Shown one piece after another: positions 52,218 to 60,100 of a stretch of DNA of 64,000 nucleotides. The first letter of the stretch is position 1. Every line of letters starts with the position of its first letter. The translations under genes and the position numbers were made by a program. Below the pieces are notes generated by a model. That model made no database searches and was not told where the DNA came from. It worked only from the letters and a program-made list of their open reading frames with translations. This DNA is from G963676655 sp963676655 (lineage in GTDB: Bacteria > Verrucomicrobiota > Lentisphaeria > Victivallales > Victivallaceae): contig CAXXKX010000003.1 of NCBI GenBank assembly GCA_963676655.2, forward strand, positions 1,674,001 through 1,738,000. Reading direction: 5' to 3'.

Positions 52218-54287
52218 ATGAATGAGCAAAAGATTATTTCGAGTTTTCTGTTAGCGGTTCTGATTGCGATATTAGCGATTATCGGGCTCAAAATCGATCC
52301 CGCGATGATTCCGTTTGAAGCCATCTTGTTTTATGGCACAGCGTTCTGCCTGCTCTACTGCCTTGTTTTCAATCCTCAGGAACTGCCTTTGCCGAAAGTT
52401 CTGCAGTCAGGGGTGTTCATAATTATTGCCGGCATATTACTGCGGCTAATGTTTCTGGCTTATCCGGTATCTGACGAAGTTAACCGTTACGCCTGGGAAG
52501 GTCTGGTTCAGAATGCCGGCGTGAATCCATATCTGACGGCTCCGGCGGAGTTGAAAGAGAAATATATTCGTGATATGATTTACTGGGGGATCAATAATCC
52601 GGATATAGCGGCAATCCGTCCGCCGGTGGCCTTATTGACGTTCCGTTTGATATCGTCTGTTCATTACAGTTTGGTTTCTTATAAAGTATTTTTTCTGATT
52701 TGCGATATGCTGACGCTGGTATGCTTGTGGGGGCTGCTCCGACAATGGAAACTCGAAGCCCGGTTGTTGATGCTCTACGCGTTTAACCCGCTGGTTCTGC
52801 TGTATGGGGTCGGCGACGCGCATGTCAATGTTCTGATGGTCCTCTATCTGGCGGTTGCGTTATTATGTTTCAATCATTCTGAATCAAGCGGGAAAAAATG
52901 GTTTGCGGCTTTGGCTTATCTGGCATTGGGGCTGGCGGTGATGGTTTCCTTCCTGTCGCTGATTCTCCTGCCGTTCCTGATGACCAGGAAAAACGCCAGA
53001 TTCAGTTGGGCGTTTTTATTGCCGCTGGTTTCGTATTTATGGTTCATTGATCCGGGGATGTTCAATGGCCTCTGGACATTTTTATGGCAGATGTCATATA
53101 ACGGCTTTTTTATGAATCCGCTTATTCAGATTTTTGGAAATACCTGGGCCAGGATCGCGGATATGGTTATATGCCTTGGCGGAGTGACTTTGATCTGGCT
53201 GTTTTTTCAGGAAAAGCCGCGCGAACGCGGAATGTTGTATGCTTTTTTCTGGAGTCTGTTATGTCTGCCGACTTTCTACCCCTGCTATCTGATCCCGCTG
53301 GCGGTACTGATGCTGCGCTGGCCTTCGCGCTCTATATTGCTTTTGATGCTGACCGCCGGATTTGATTTTTTTGTGCGGCATAACTTGTTGGCAACCGGGA
53401 TTGGACGCGAGTTCCTCTGGCTGTGGCCGGCGACCTATTTGCCGCCGGTTGTTTTTCTGCTTTGCGACCGTATGGGCGCACAGCTGCCGTGGCAGCGAAC
53501 ATATCGCAAAATCAATTCGTGCGACATTGTTATTCCGGTTTTGAATGAGGCCGGCAACTTGGAAAAGTTACTGTCATCTTTGAATAACGCGATCGAGTAC
53601 TGCGATCATCAACGATGCATGTTCCGCTCCGCGTTTTCGATTGTTTTCGTAGATGGCGGCAGTTCGGATGATACGGTTGATTTGCTGAATGCAAGCGGGT
53701 TAGGACGCATTGTTTTGTCCGGTGGCGGTCGAGGCCGGCAGTTTGCGGTAGGGATTGGTCAGGGGGATGGCGACCTGATCGTAATGCTGCATGCCGGAAC
53801 CAGGCTTGACGAAACGGCGTTTGCCAGGCTTTTGGCAAAATTAAACCAAAAACCGCACGTAGCCTGGGGGGTGATGCAGCACTGTTACGACACGGCCGAT
53901 GTGCGCATGGGACTGGTTCAGATGGTTAATGTTTTACGCTTCAGGGGATTTGGAATCGCGCTGGGGGATCAGGGTATTTTTATCAAAAGAGATGCGCTGG
54001 AGGCGGTTGGCGGAATGCCGGAGATTCCTTTGATGGAGGATGTGGAGCTATCCCAGAAAATGTCGCTGTTTCCGGCTGCCGCGACCTCGCCGGCTCTCAC
54101 TATTTCATCCCGGCATTGGAAGGAGAAATCTTTTACAAAGTATTCTTTACAGGTGTTTTGGCTTATTCTATATTACTTGTTCCGGAAACGGCTCGGATAT
54201 GATATTGATAAAACCGCCCGGAAGATCTATCAACGGTATTATGGCAGACCGGCAACAGGATCAATTCGAACCTCATCCCGGAGATAA
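52218..54287 (+). CDS. Fusion of a multi-pass GT-C mannosyltransferase-like membrane domain and a cytoplasmic GT2 domain
   Basis: 689 residues. Residues 1-430 have about ten to twelve membrane segments and a first periplasmic loop YPVSDEVNRYAWEGLVQNAGVNPYL, the pattern of polyprenol-phosphate-sugar-dependent GT-C enzymes (acidic Asp-Glu pair). From about 435 a GT2 fold begins: CDIVIPVLNEAGNLEKLLSSL, FVDGGSSDDTVDLLN, GGRGRQFAVGIGQGDGDLIVMLHAGTRLD, FGIALGDQGIFIKRDAL, GGMPEIPLMEDVELSQKM, matching the rSAM/selenodomain-associated transferase group (TIGR04283-like). The usual HADT metal motif reads HAGT. One chain may make and use a lipid-linked sugar. Confidence 0.82.
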   Translation: MNEQKIISSFLLAVLIAILAIIGLKIDPAMIPFEAILFYGTAFCLLYCLVFNPQELPLPKVLQSGVFIIIAGILLRLMFLAYPVSDEVNRYAWEGLVQNAGVNPYLTAPAELKEKYIRDMIYWGINNPDIAAIRPPVALLTFRLISSVHYSLVSYKVFFLICDMLTLVCLWGLLRQWKLEARLLMLYAFNPLVLLYGVGDAHVNVLMVLYLAVALLCFNHSESSGKKWFAALAYLALGLAVMVSFLSLILLPFLMTRKNARFSWAFLLPLVSYLWFIDPGMFNGLWTFLWQMSYNGFFMNPLIQIFGNTWARIADMVICLGGVTLIWLFFQEKPRERGMLYAFFWSLLCLPTFYPCYLIPLAVLMLRWPSRSILLLMLTAGFDFFVRHNLLATGIGREFLWLWPATYLPPVVFLLCDRMGAQLPWQRTYRKINSCDIVIPVLNEAGNLEKLLSSLNNAIEYCDHQRCMFRSAFSIVFVDGGSSDDTVDLLNASGLGRIVLSGGGRGRQFAVGIGQGDGDLIVMLHAGTRLDETAFARLLAKLNQKPHVAWGVMQHCYDTADVRMGLVQMVNVLRFRGFGIALGDQGIFIKRDALEAVGGMPEIPLMEDVELSQKMSLFPAAATSPALTISSRHWKEKSFTKYSLQVFWLILYYLFRKRLGYDIDKTARKIYQRYYGRPATGSIRTSSRR

Positions 54288-54395
54288 GAACAGTATCCCG
54301 ACTGAAATAAGCCAGATCCATGCTTGAAAACTTTTCTTTCCGTGACATATTAATTTTTATCGTATTTTGAAAAATCAATGAAAAAAGGAAAAAAC

Positions 54396-54863
54396 ATGAA
54401 AAAAACGATTAAACTTGTGCTGCTTTGCCTGGCCGCGTTTGTGGTCACCTCAAATGTATCCGCTGAAACCAAAGCGTTCCAGGCCAGCTTGTTCCCGAGT
54501 ATTGCTATTTATGACAACGCCCAGAAGATTGAAGGCGTGACCTTGAGTGTTTGGGGCGAAAATCCGCAGGAGTCGCTGGCGCTTGGTTTTGTCAACGGGA
54601 TGACTGAAGACAGTGTTGGAGCCAGCCTGGCGTTCTTCGTCAATTATGCCGACCGGTATAAAGGCGCTCAGTTCGGCATGGTCAATGTCAATAACGGATT
54701 GCGCGGGGTACAGTTCGGTTTCTTCAATTTTACTCATAATGCCAAAGCAGCGGTACAGCTTGGCTTTATCAATGTGATCGGAGAAAATACCGAATGGTTC
54801 AAAAATTTCCCGAAAGAACTTGCTCCGGTTATGATCTTTGTTAACTGGCGTATTGTCGACTGA
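54396..54863 (+). CDS. Small secreted repeat protein (LA_2272-like surface repeat)
   Basis: 155 residues from ATG 54396 (AAAGGA upstream; the frame opens at 54378). Signal peptide TIKLVLLCLAAFVVTSNVSA. The mature part has short repeats of the type G-x-Q-F-G-x-x-N (YKGAQFGMVNVN, RGVQFGFFNFT, AAVQLGFINVI), like the surface-protein repeats described in Leptospira LA_2272 proteins. Function unknown; likely outer-surface or periplasmic. Confidence 0.7.
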   Translation: MKKTIKLVLLCLAAFVVTSNVSAETKAFQASLFPSIAIYDNAQKIEGVTLSVWGENPQESLALGFVNGMTEDSVGASLAFFVNYADRYKGAQFGMVNVNNGLRGVQFGFFNFTHNAKAAVQLGFINVIGENTEWFKNFPKELAPVMIFVNWRIVD

Positions 54864-54888
54864 ATATAAATATTCTGTTCAAATTCCA

Positions 54889-54927
54889 GGGCTGACTGCT
54901 AAACAACGGTCGGCCCTTTTTCTTTTT
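54889..54927 (+). terminator. Rho-independent terminator after the small secreted protein
   Basis: 8-bp stem GGGCTGAC / GTCGGCCC (one G-T pair), 12-nt loop, then five T, one C and five T. A second GC-rich hairpin GCGGCG...CGCCGC (54939-54968) lies behind the convergent pseudopilin gene and may end its transcript, although it lacks a T run. Confidence 0.85.
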
Positions 54928-54994
54928 CCGTACAAGGTGCGGCGCCCGGGAGGGTGGCCGGACGCCGCGAAGAAATAAGGAGGTTGGAGGGTTT

Positions 54995-55705
54995 TTATAA
55001 TGAGTAGTAAAAGTCTCCGCTGGCATCACAAGCTGAACCAAAGGTGCGCGGAGTGCCGTTGTAGTCGTAGCAATAAATTGTCGGCAGTTCTCCTTTTGAG
55101 GCCGGCGCGACATGTCCGTCTGCATAGCCAAGATTTACTCTGTCACCATGGACTAGATAAGCTCTGCCATAGTTTTCTGAAGAGACATTGCTATCCATGA
55201 TCATCTTATAAACCGGTGCCTTATCTTTGACGCTGAATGAACAGCCGTAAAGGGCATAGGCGCTGAATCCGGCTTTATCCATGATCGCTTTTTTCTTGAG
55301 CGAGTATGCCGGAGGTTTTGAATTCAGGTCCTGATAACGTGCTCCGTAAGTTTTCCAGTAAGTTCCTTTGGCTGTCTCAAGTGAGTTATATTTAGTTCCG
55401 GTACAGAAAAAGATATTTCCGTTGGTGGCATACTTGTGGTAGACCAGCTGGGCTCCCCAAGTCCTGAAACCATTAACGTCACCGTTTACAGTTCCAGTTG
55501 CGACACTCGGACAGTAAAAGTAGAAATCGTTGTCATCAAAATAAAACTGTGTGGCAAGTCCAACCTGTTTCTGGTTGTTAACGCATTTGATCGCTTTTGC
55601 TTTGTCGCGGGCCTTGTTCAAGGCCGGCAGCAACATGCTTGCGAGGATCGCGATAATCGCGATGACAACCAGAAGTTCTATCAGTGTAAAAGCTGTTCTT
55701 TTCAT
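54995..55705 (-). CDS. Pseudopilin with prepilin N-terminus and H-X9-DG domain (cassette E)
   Basis: 236 residues from ATG 55705 (AGGAG upstream; the frame is open to 55747 but overlaps the regulator). Leader MKRTA, helix FTLIELLVVIAIIAILASML, LPALNKARDKAKAIKCVNNQKQVG, and HGDRVNLGYADGHV (H-x9-DG) near the end. Residue before the cleavage-site Phe is Ala. 38 nt behind a GntR regulator, but no secreted glycosidase follows; the next gene is convergent. An orphan copy of the module. Confidence 0.92.
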   Translation of the reverse strand: MKRTAFTLIELLVVIAIIAILASMLLPALNKARDKAKAIKCVNNQKQVGLATQFYFDDNDFYFYCPSVATGTVNGDVNGFRTWGAQLVYHKYATNGNIFFCTGTKYNSLETAKGTYWKTYGARYQDLNSKPPAYSLKKKAIMDKAGFSAYALYGCSFSVKDKAPVYKMIMDSNVSSENYGRAYLVHGDRVNLGYADGHVAPASKGELPTIYCYDYNGTPRTFGSACDASGDFYYSL

Positions 55706-55743
55706 GATTTTTTCTCCTGTTTTAATTAATAGCTTACATTTTT

Positions 55744-56820
55744 TCAAACAATTTGCGGGGTTAAAACTATATGTTCTCCGCGATATGATTTTTTATCATT
55801 TATCATGCTCATTAATAAATCTACCGCCCGGGAGCCGATATCCGTCATTCTGATGTCGATTACCGCCGGTGGCGGATACAGGCCGCGCAAGGCCAATTTG
55901 TTGTTATTACATGAAATAATCGGAATATCTTGTCCCGGAGTATGCCCCATCGAGTACAGCAGTTGATAAATCGGTACGCAGTAGATGTCCGCGGACAGGA
56001 ACAGTCCGATTTTTTTACCGGGGACGATAATTTTTTCAAATTCCGTCCGGGCCAGTTTCAGCAGTTCCTCGAGTTTGTAGACGGCAATATCAATATCAAG
56101 ATGGCATCCCGCTTTTCCATGAGTTTGCATCCGGGCCTGGAACATATTCAAGCGTTCTTTGAACAATGGTTTGGTATTCCCGCCAAAGTAGTAATATTCG
56201 TCGCAATCATGAGCAACCAGCCAGTCCGCGGCGATAGAGCCGATTACTTTGTTGTCGTAGCTGACAACATTCGCCCGGACCGGATATGAGGCTTCTCCCA
56301 TGATCTTCACCCAGGGGATGCCGCTTAGTGCCGCTTCCACTTCCGCTTCCGTTGCCCCCCCGAGCAAAACCAAAACGCCGTCAACTTCCCGCTTTATGAA
56401 ATTAATGAAGTCGGTATCGTTTACCCGGGTGCTGTATGGCATTACCGATATCTGATGCCGCCCGGTCGCGGTTTCCAAACCGTCAAGCATTGCGTGGTAA
56501 ATGCTCGGAACGTTGAAACCATGATCATTGTTTAATTCCCCTTTAGCTTCAAAAGCCAGGAGGGCCAGCCGTTTTTTATTCATGACAAAAGTTCCGACCC
56601 GTGATTTTTTATCTACAATACCTTCTTTATAAAGCGTATCCAAGGCACGGCTTACTGTTAACGGGTTCACTTCAAGTTCTTCCGCCAGTTTTGTCACTCC
56701 GGGCAATTTTCCGGTATAGATACCGCGATCAATCTTTTCCACGATCCAACGCCGAACAAGATTCTGTTTTTTCGACGTGCGTTGCCGGGTTTTAACTGTG
56801 GTTGTTTCTTTATTGCTCAT
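55744..56820 (-). CDS. GntR-family regulator with LacI-type sensor domain (cassette E)
   Basis: 358 residues from ATG 56820; the open frame extends to 56892 but runs through the promoter. Winged helix RRWIVEKIDRGIYTGKLPGVTKLAEELEVNPLTVSRALDTLYKEGIVDKKSRVGTFV, then a sensor domain (FIKREVDGVLVLLGG, IAADWLVAHDCDEYYYFGG, IGLFLSADIYCVPIYQLLYS, IPIISCNNNKLALRGLYPPPAVIDIRM). Autorepression is likely: a palindromic operator covers its own transcription start and a second lies upstream. Confidence 0.92.
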   Translation of the reverse strand: MSNKETTTVKTRQRTSKKQNLVRRWIVEKIDRGIYTGKLPGVTKLAEELEVNPLTVSRALDTLYKEGIVDKKSRVGTFVMNKKRLALLAFEAKGELNNDHGFNVPSIYHAMLDGLETATGRHQISVMPYSTRVNDTDFINFIKREVDGVLVLLGGATEAEVEAALSGIPWVKIMGEASYPVRANVVSYDNKVIGSIAADWLVAHDCDEYYYFGGNTKPLFKERLNMFQARMQTHGKAGCHLDIDIAVYKLEELLKLARTEFEKIIVPGKKIGLFLSADIYCVPIYQLLYSMGHTPGQDIPIISCNNNKLALRGLYPPPAVIDIRMTDIGSRAVDLLMSMINDKKSYRGEHIVLTPQIV

Positions 56821-56843
56821 ATTTTTCTTCTTTATTTTATTAA

Positions 56844-56939
56844 AGTAATATAGCTGTACTACTATTATACAGGATTTATTCTTTTTTGTCAATACTTTAT
56901 TGAAAAAAAATCAAAAAAATAATATAGCTATATTATTTT
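56844..56939 (-). promoter_or_regulatory. Consensus promoter of cassette E with two palindromic operators
   Basis: Minus strand TTGACA (56892-56887), 17-bp spacer, TATAAT (56869-56864). Operator 1 (56844-56863), AGTAATATAGCTGTACTACT, abuts -10 and covers the start site. Operator 2 (56916-56939) is a perfect 24-bp palindrome with core TAATATAGCTATATTA upstream of -35. Centres are 74 bp apart, about seven helical turns. The rest of the spacer to 57121 shows no gene. Confidence 0.88.
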
Positions 56940-57121
56940 AAGCCAATAACTGCTTGATTAAACGCTAAAAGTGAACTTAATAAATCAACAAAGTTCCCAA
57001 TGTAAACTGCATTATTCAGGATTAACTTTTCGCTGACAGGGAGAGGGAATGAGAGATTGAAGCAAAAAATAATGTAAGATAGATTTTGTATACTACTTTA
57101 TAAAGGAAAATTACAAAGTAT

Positions 57122-57172
57122 GAAAAAAAATACCGTCTACGGGGAGGACGAAGCCTCCGCAAGAAACGGTAA
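57122..57172 (-). terminator. Rho-independent terminator after the sulfatase
   Basis: Minus strand: ACCGT and GGAGG arms pair with CCTCC and ACGGT (with an internal loop), followed by eight T. It lies 36 nt after the sulfatase stop. Confidence 0.75.
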
Positions 57173-57208
57173 AAATGAACGATTTAAGTAATATAAGCAG
57201 TCAGGCGA

Positions 57209-58645
57209 TCAGGTGAACATCGGCCGTAGTCTGCCTTTGAAGAAATATTGTTTTGAACGATGTTCTTCGAGAGTTTTTAAGACCTCCTGCAAGTCTTCAC
57301 GAAACTCAGCCGGCAATTCTTCTATTGACGAGAACCTTTTATGGTCATTATTGAGTTCACCCGGATCTTTTTCCAGGTCGAAAAAGTCTATTTCGCCAGT
57401 ATCGTCATAGTAATTGATTTTAAGATTTTTGCGCCGCACCATGATACTCAGGCCGCCAATTCCTGATTCGCATAACATGGCCCGTTCGCCGTCGCCCTGC
57501 CCGTTGCTGATCCACGGCAGCAGGCTGATGTTGTCGGTTATTCCGGTTCCGGTGCCGTCGTCGTAATCGGTTTGCGTTCCGTCGTCGTGAGGACGGTATA
57601 TCAGGCCGCAGTAATCCAGCAGGGTCGGCATCAAATCGGCGTGATTGGCCAGTTCATTGATTTTCAGGCCGGCGGGGATATCCGGACCGCAGAATATCAA
57701 AGGGACCTTGGCCGAACAATCATGGAAGAAGGATTTCTGCATCATGTAATGATCGCCCATGTAGTCGCCGTGGTCGGATGACAGCACGATCAGGGTGTTG
57801 TCATAAAGATCCAGTTCTTTGAGTTTTGCGATAATTTTGTTGAGCTGGTCGTCAATCAGGGTTATGCAGCCAAGATATTGCGCCCGGATCTTCGCGGTCC
57901 ATTCGTCATCGCAAAAGACCCATTGATCCCGCCAGTATTTAAGCTGATTGGAGTATCTGGCCTGTTCTGATTCGCTTCTGACCGGAGGAGGCACATCTTC
58001 CGGGGCGTACATTGAGAAATACGGTTCCGGCGGGTTCACCGGCGTATGGGGAAGCAGATATGACAGCCACATGAAAAACGGTTCGTTGCCGCCGGGTTTG
58101 CATTCCCGCCTTTGCGCCAGCAAGTCGAGTTCGTGCAACCCGGTCCGGGTAATATAGGTCGGCAGATAATGTTCCATCGGAATATTTGTCGGTTTAGTGC
58201 CGAAACTGTGTTTTACCAGTTCCTCCCAACTTGTTCCGCTCGGCTTATCAGGTTTAATATTATTGCGTTGCAGATAAAGCTTGTAATCGGTATCGTTATC
58301 GGCGACGCGTTTGTCAAATCCATAATACTTCCGTCCGGGGCGGAAGTGCATTTTTCCGACTGAAATTGTAAAATAGCCGTTTTTCGAGAGTTCGCCGGGC
58401 AGCGTCGGCAGGGAATCATCCCAATTCTGGTCATTGTAATAATTTCCAATTTGACAGGAATATTTGCCGGTCATGATCGAGGCGCGCGCCGGAACGCATA
58501 GCGGATTGGTGCAGTAGGTGTTGTCGAAAACGGTGCCTTTAGCGGCCAGTTCGTCAATCACCGGGGTTTTAACCGGAAAAACTCCTTCAAATCCCAGAGC
58601 ATCTTTCCGCAGCTGGTCCATTGTTATAAAAAGAATATTACGCAT
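57209..58645 (-). CDS. Type I (formylglycine) sulfatase
   Basis: About 478 residues from ATG 58645 (GGAGG upstream; frame open to 58666). Metal Asp10 in FITMDQLRKDALG, active-site Cys50 in NPLCVPARASIMTG (C-x-P-x-R, to be converted to formylglycine), LSSDHGDYMGDH and KSFFHDCSAKVPLIF. C-terminal sub-domain with DLEKDPGELNN. No signal peptide is evident, so it may be cytoplasmic or use another route. Probably removes sulfate from marine- or mucin-type glycans. Needs an anaerobic or FGE maturase, none of which is in this window. Confidence 0.93.
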   Translation of the reverse strand: MRNILFITMDQLRKDALGFEGVFPVKTPVIDELAAKGTVFDNTYCTNPLCVPARASIMTGKYSCQIGNYYNDQNWDDSLPTLPGELSKNGYFTISVGKMHFRPGRKYYGFDKRVADNDTDYKLYLQRNNIKPDKPSGTSWEELVKHSFGTKPTNIPMEHYLPTYITRTGLHELDLLAQRRECKPGGNEPFFMWLSYLLPHTPVNPPEPYFSMYAPEDVPPPVRSESEQARYSNQLKYWRDQWVFCDDEWTAKIRAQYLGCITLIDDQLNKIIAKLKELDLYDNTLIVLSSDHGDYMGDHYMMQKSFFHDCSAKVPLIFCGPDIPAGLKINELANHADLMPTLLDYCGLIYRPHDDGTQTDYDDGTGTGITDNISLLPWISNGQGDGERAMLCESGIGGLSIMVRRKNLKINYYDDTGEIDFFDLEKDPGELNNDHKRFSSIEELPAEFREDLQEVLKTLEEHRSKQYFFKGRLRPMFT

Positions 58646-58725
58646 CAATTCCTCCTTTAAGTTCAAAAAACATCAAATGCGAGTAATAGATGAATAATAT
58701 ATTGGAAGAAAAGATTATTTCAAAC

Positions 58726-58890
58726 TAAGGAGTCATTCAAAAATAACTGAAACTTCTTACTGGCGTCTCAGGGGAACTTTCGGTTCCGCCGGTTCGTTAC
58801 ATAGCCAAGGCTATGCGCCTCGCCGGCAAAGCCGGAATTTTTCCCTGATACTCTCAGGATAAAGTTCCATTTATTTTTTCACAACTCCTA
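58726..58890. repeat. 165-bp foldback (MITE-like) element, second copy of the plan
   Basis: Ends TAAGGAGT... and ...ACTCCTA are inverted; the two arms match imperfectly over their full length (AAAAATAACTGAAACTT on one side, AAAAAATAAATGGAACTT on the other, then CTCAGGGGAA against ATCAGGGAAA, and CCGCCGG against GCCGGCG). A perfect hairpin CATAGCC-AA-GGCTATG (58800-58815) is at the exact centre. Same length and layout as 12632-12796. Lies between the URO-D-like gene and the sulfatase. No coding capacity. Confidence 0.75.
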
Positions 58891-58903
58891 ATCAGAATCC
58901 GAT

Positions 58904-59989
58904 TTATGGCCGATATCCTCGGCAAGCGTCAATATAGGCTTCGATGTTGGCCAACGGCACCTCCGGTTCCAGCAGGTGGGTCGGACAGCATAAGAGGCCG
59001 CCTTCCGGTCCGGCGATATCCAGATTTCTTTTTACGCAGTCACGGACATCCTGAACGCTGCCGAACGGCATGGTGGTCTGGGTGCCGATCGTGCCCCAGA
59101 ATGATAAAACATCTTTGTATTCGGCATTGAGTTTGACAAAATCCATACATTCCGGTTGGACCGGATTCAGGATATCCACTCCGATTTCAATCAGGTCCGG
59201 GATGAACGGTTCGATAAAGCCGCAGGAATGATAAGCTACCAGAATATCCGGTTTGACAGCTTTGGCCGCCCGGATCATTTTGGCCTGGCGCGGTTTCAGC
59301 CATTCGCGATACATTTCCGGCGACATCATAATCGTATCCTGCATGCCGATGTCATCGCCCATGTGGACGATGTCCGCGCCGGCTTTGGCAACAAACTCTG
59401 ACTTGAAGCAGCCGATTTCGGTCATCCTGTCCAGGTGATATACCGCTTTTTCATCTTCAGTCGCCATGTCCATCATCAGTTGCATCATATCCCGCATCTG
59501 CCAACCGCTTTCCCAGATGGAACAGGCGGCGGAGCCGATACTGGCGTAGCCGCGTTTATGCAGGTCGGCAACTTTCAATCTGGCATTGGACAATGTATCC
59601 ACGTTGTCTTCCCAACGGAAAATCGGGTAGGGGTAGGCTTGAAACTGTTCGAGGCTGTCAAAGTTGCGCATTGGATGGTACATCCGATGCATATGCATCG
59701 AGCCGGGTTGCTTTTCCCGGACGATTCCCAGCGGCCCGATGGTATAATCCGGGCTGAACTCGACGTCTTTATAAAATTGCAGGAAAAATTCAGGCGGAGC
59801 GTGTTCAGATGTCGGGCCGTCGATATAGCGGAAGGAAAAATCGGCCCATTCCTCGACGACAAAATCATCCCCGTACTTCGCTTTGAACTGTTCGATCAGC
59901 GACGGACACAAAATGATATGTACCGGCGCGAACTCAATACCTTTGCGATGCCAGATGTTTAACAGGTTTTCACGATGTGACAATGACAT
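58904..59989 (-). CDS. URO-D-superfamily protein, probable zinc methyltransferase (MtaA/CmuA-like)
   Basis: 361 residues, TIM-barrel uroporphyrinogen-decarboxylase fold. AYHSCGFIEPFIPDLIEIGVDILNPVQP holds the H-x-C-G zinc motif of methylcobamide-dependent methyltransferases, and GLLCCPTHLLEPEVPLANIEAYID supplies a third Cys at the expected place. True HemE residues (the N-terminal RQAGRYLP motif) are absent. Likely transfers a methyl group rather than making heme. Same strand as the next URO-D-like gene (111 nt gap), both divergent from an AraC regulator. Confidence 0.82.
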   Translation of the reverse strand: MSLSHRENLLNIWHRKGIEFAPVHIILCPSLIEQFKAKYGDDFVVEEWADFSFRYIDGPTSEHAPPEFFLQFYKDVEFSPDYTIGPLGIVREKQPGSMHMHRMYHPMRNFDSLEQFQAYPYPIFRWEDNVDTLSNARLKVADLHKRGYASIGSAACSIWESGWQMRDMMQLMMDMATEDEKAVYHLDRMTEIGCFKSEFVAKAGADIVHMGDDIGMQDTIMMSPEMYREWLKPRQAKMIRAAKAVKPDILVAYHSCGFIEPFIPDLIEIGVDILNPVQPECMDFVKLNAEYKDVLSFWGTIGTQTTMPFGSVQDVRDCVKRNLDIAGPEGGLLCCPTHLLEPEVPLANIEAYIDACRGYRP

Positions 59990-60100
59990 GATACTTGTTC
60001 CCGTATTTATTTCAGGTTATACAATTCGGAAACAATATATACTTTAACGCTGTATAATTAAATGCATTATTCGGAGTTTAACATATCCTTTTCGGCAAAA

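Noticed and set aside
57120..57191. 23-codon plus-strand ORF with a ribosome-binding-like AAAGGA
   Set aside because: It coincides with the stem and T run of the sulfatase terminator on the other strand; sequence is explained by the hairpin.
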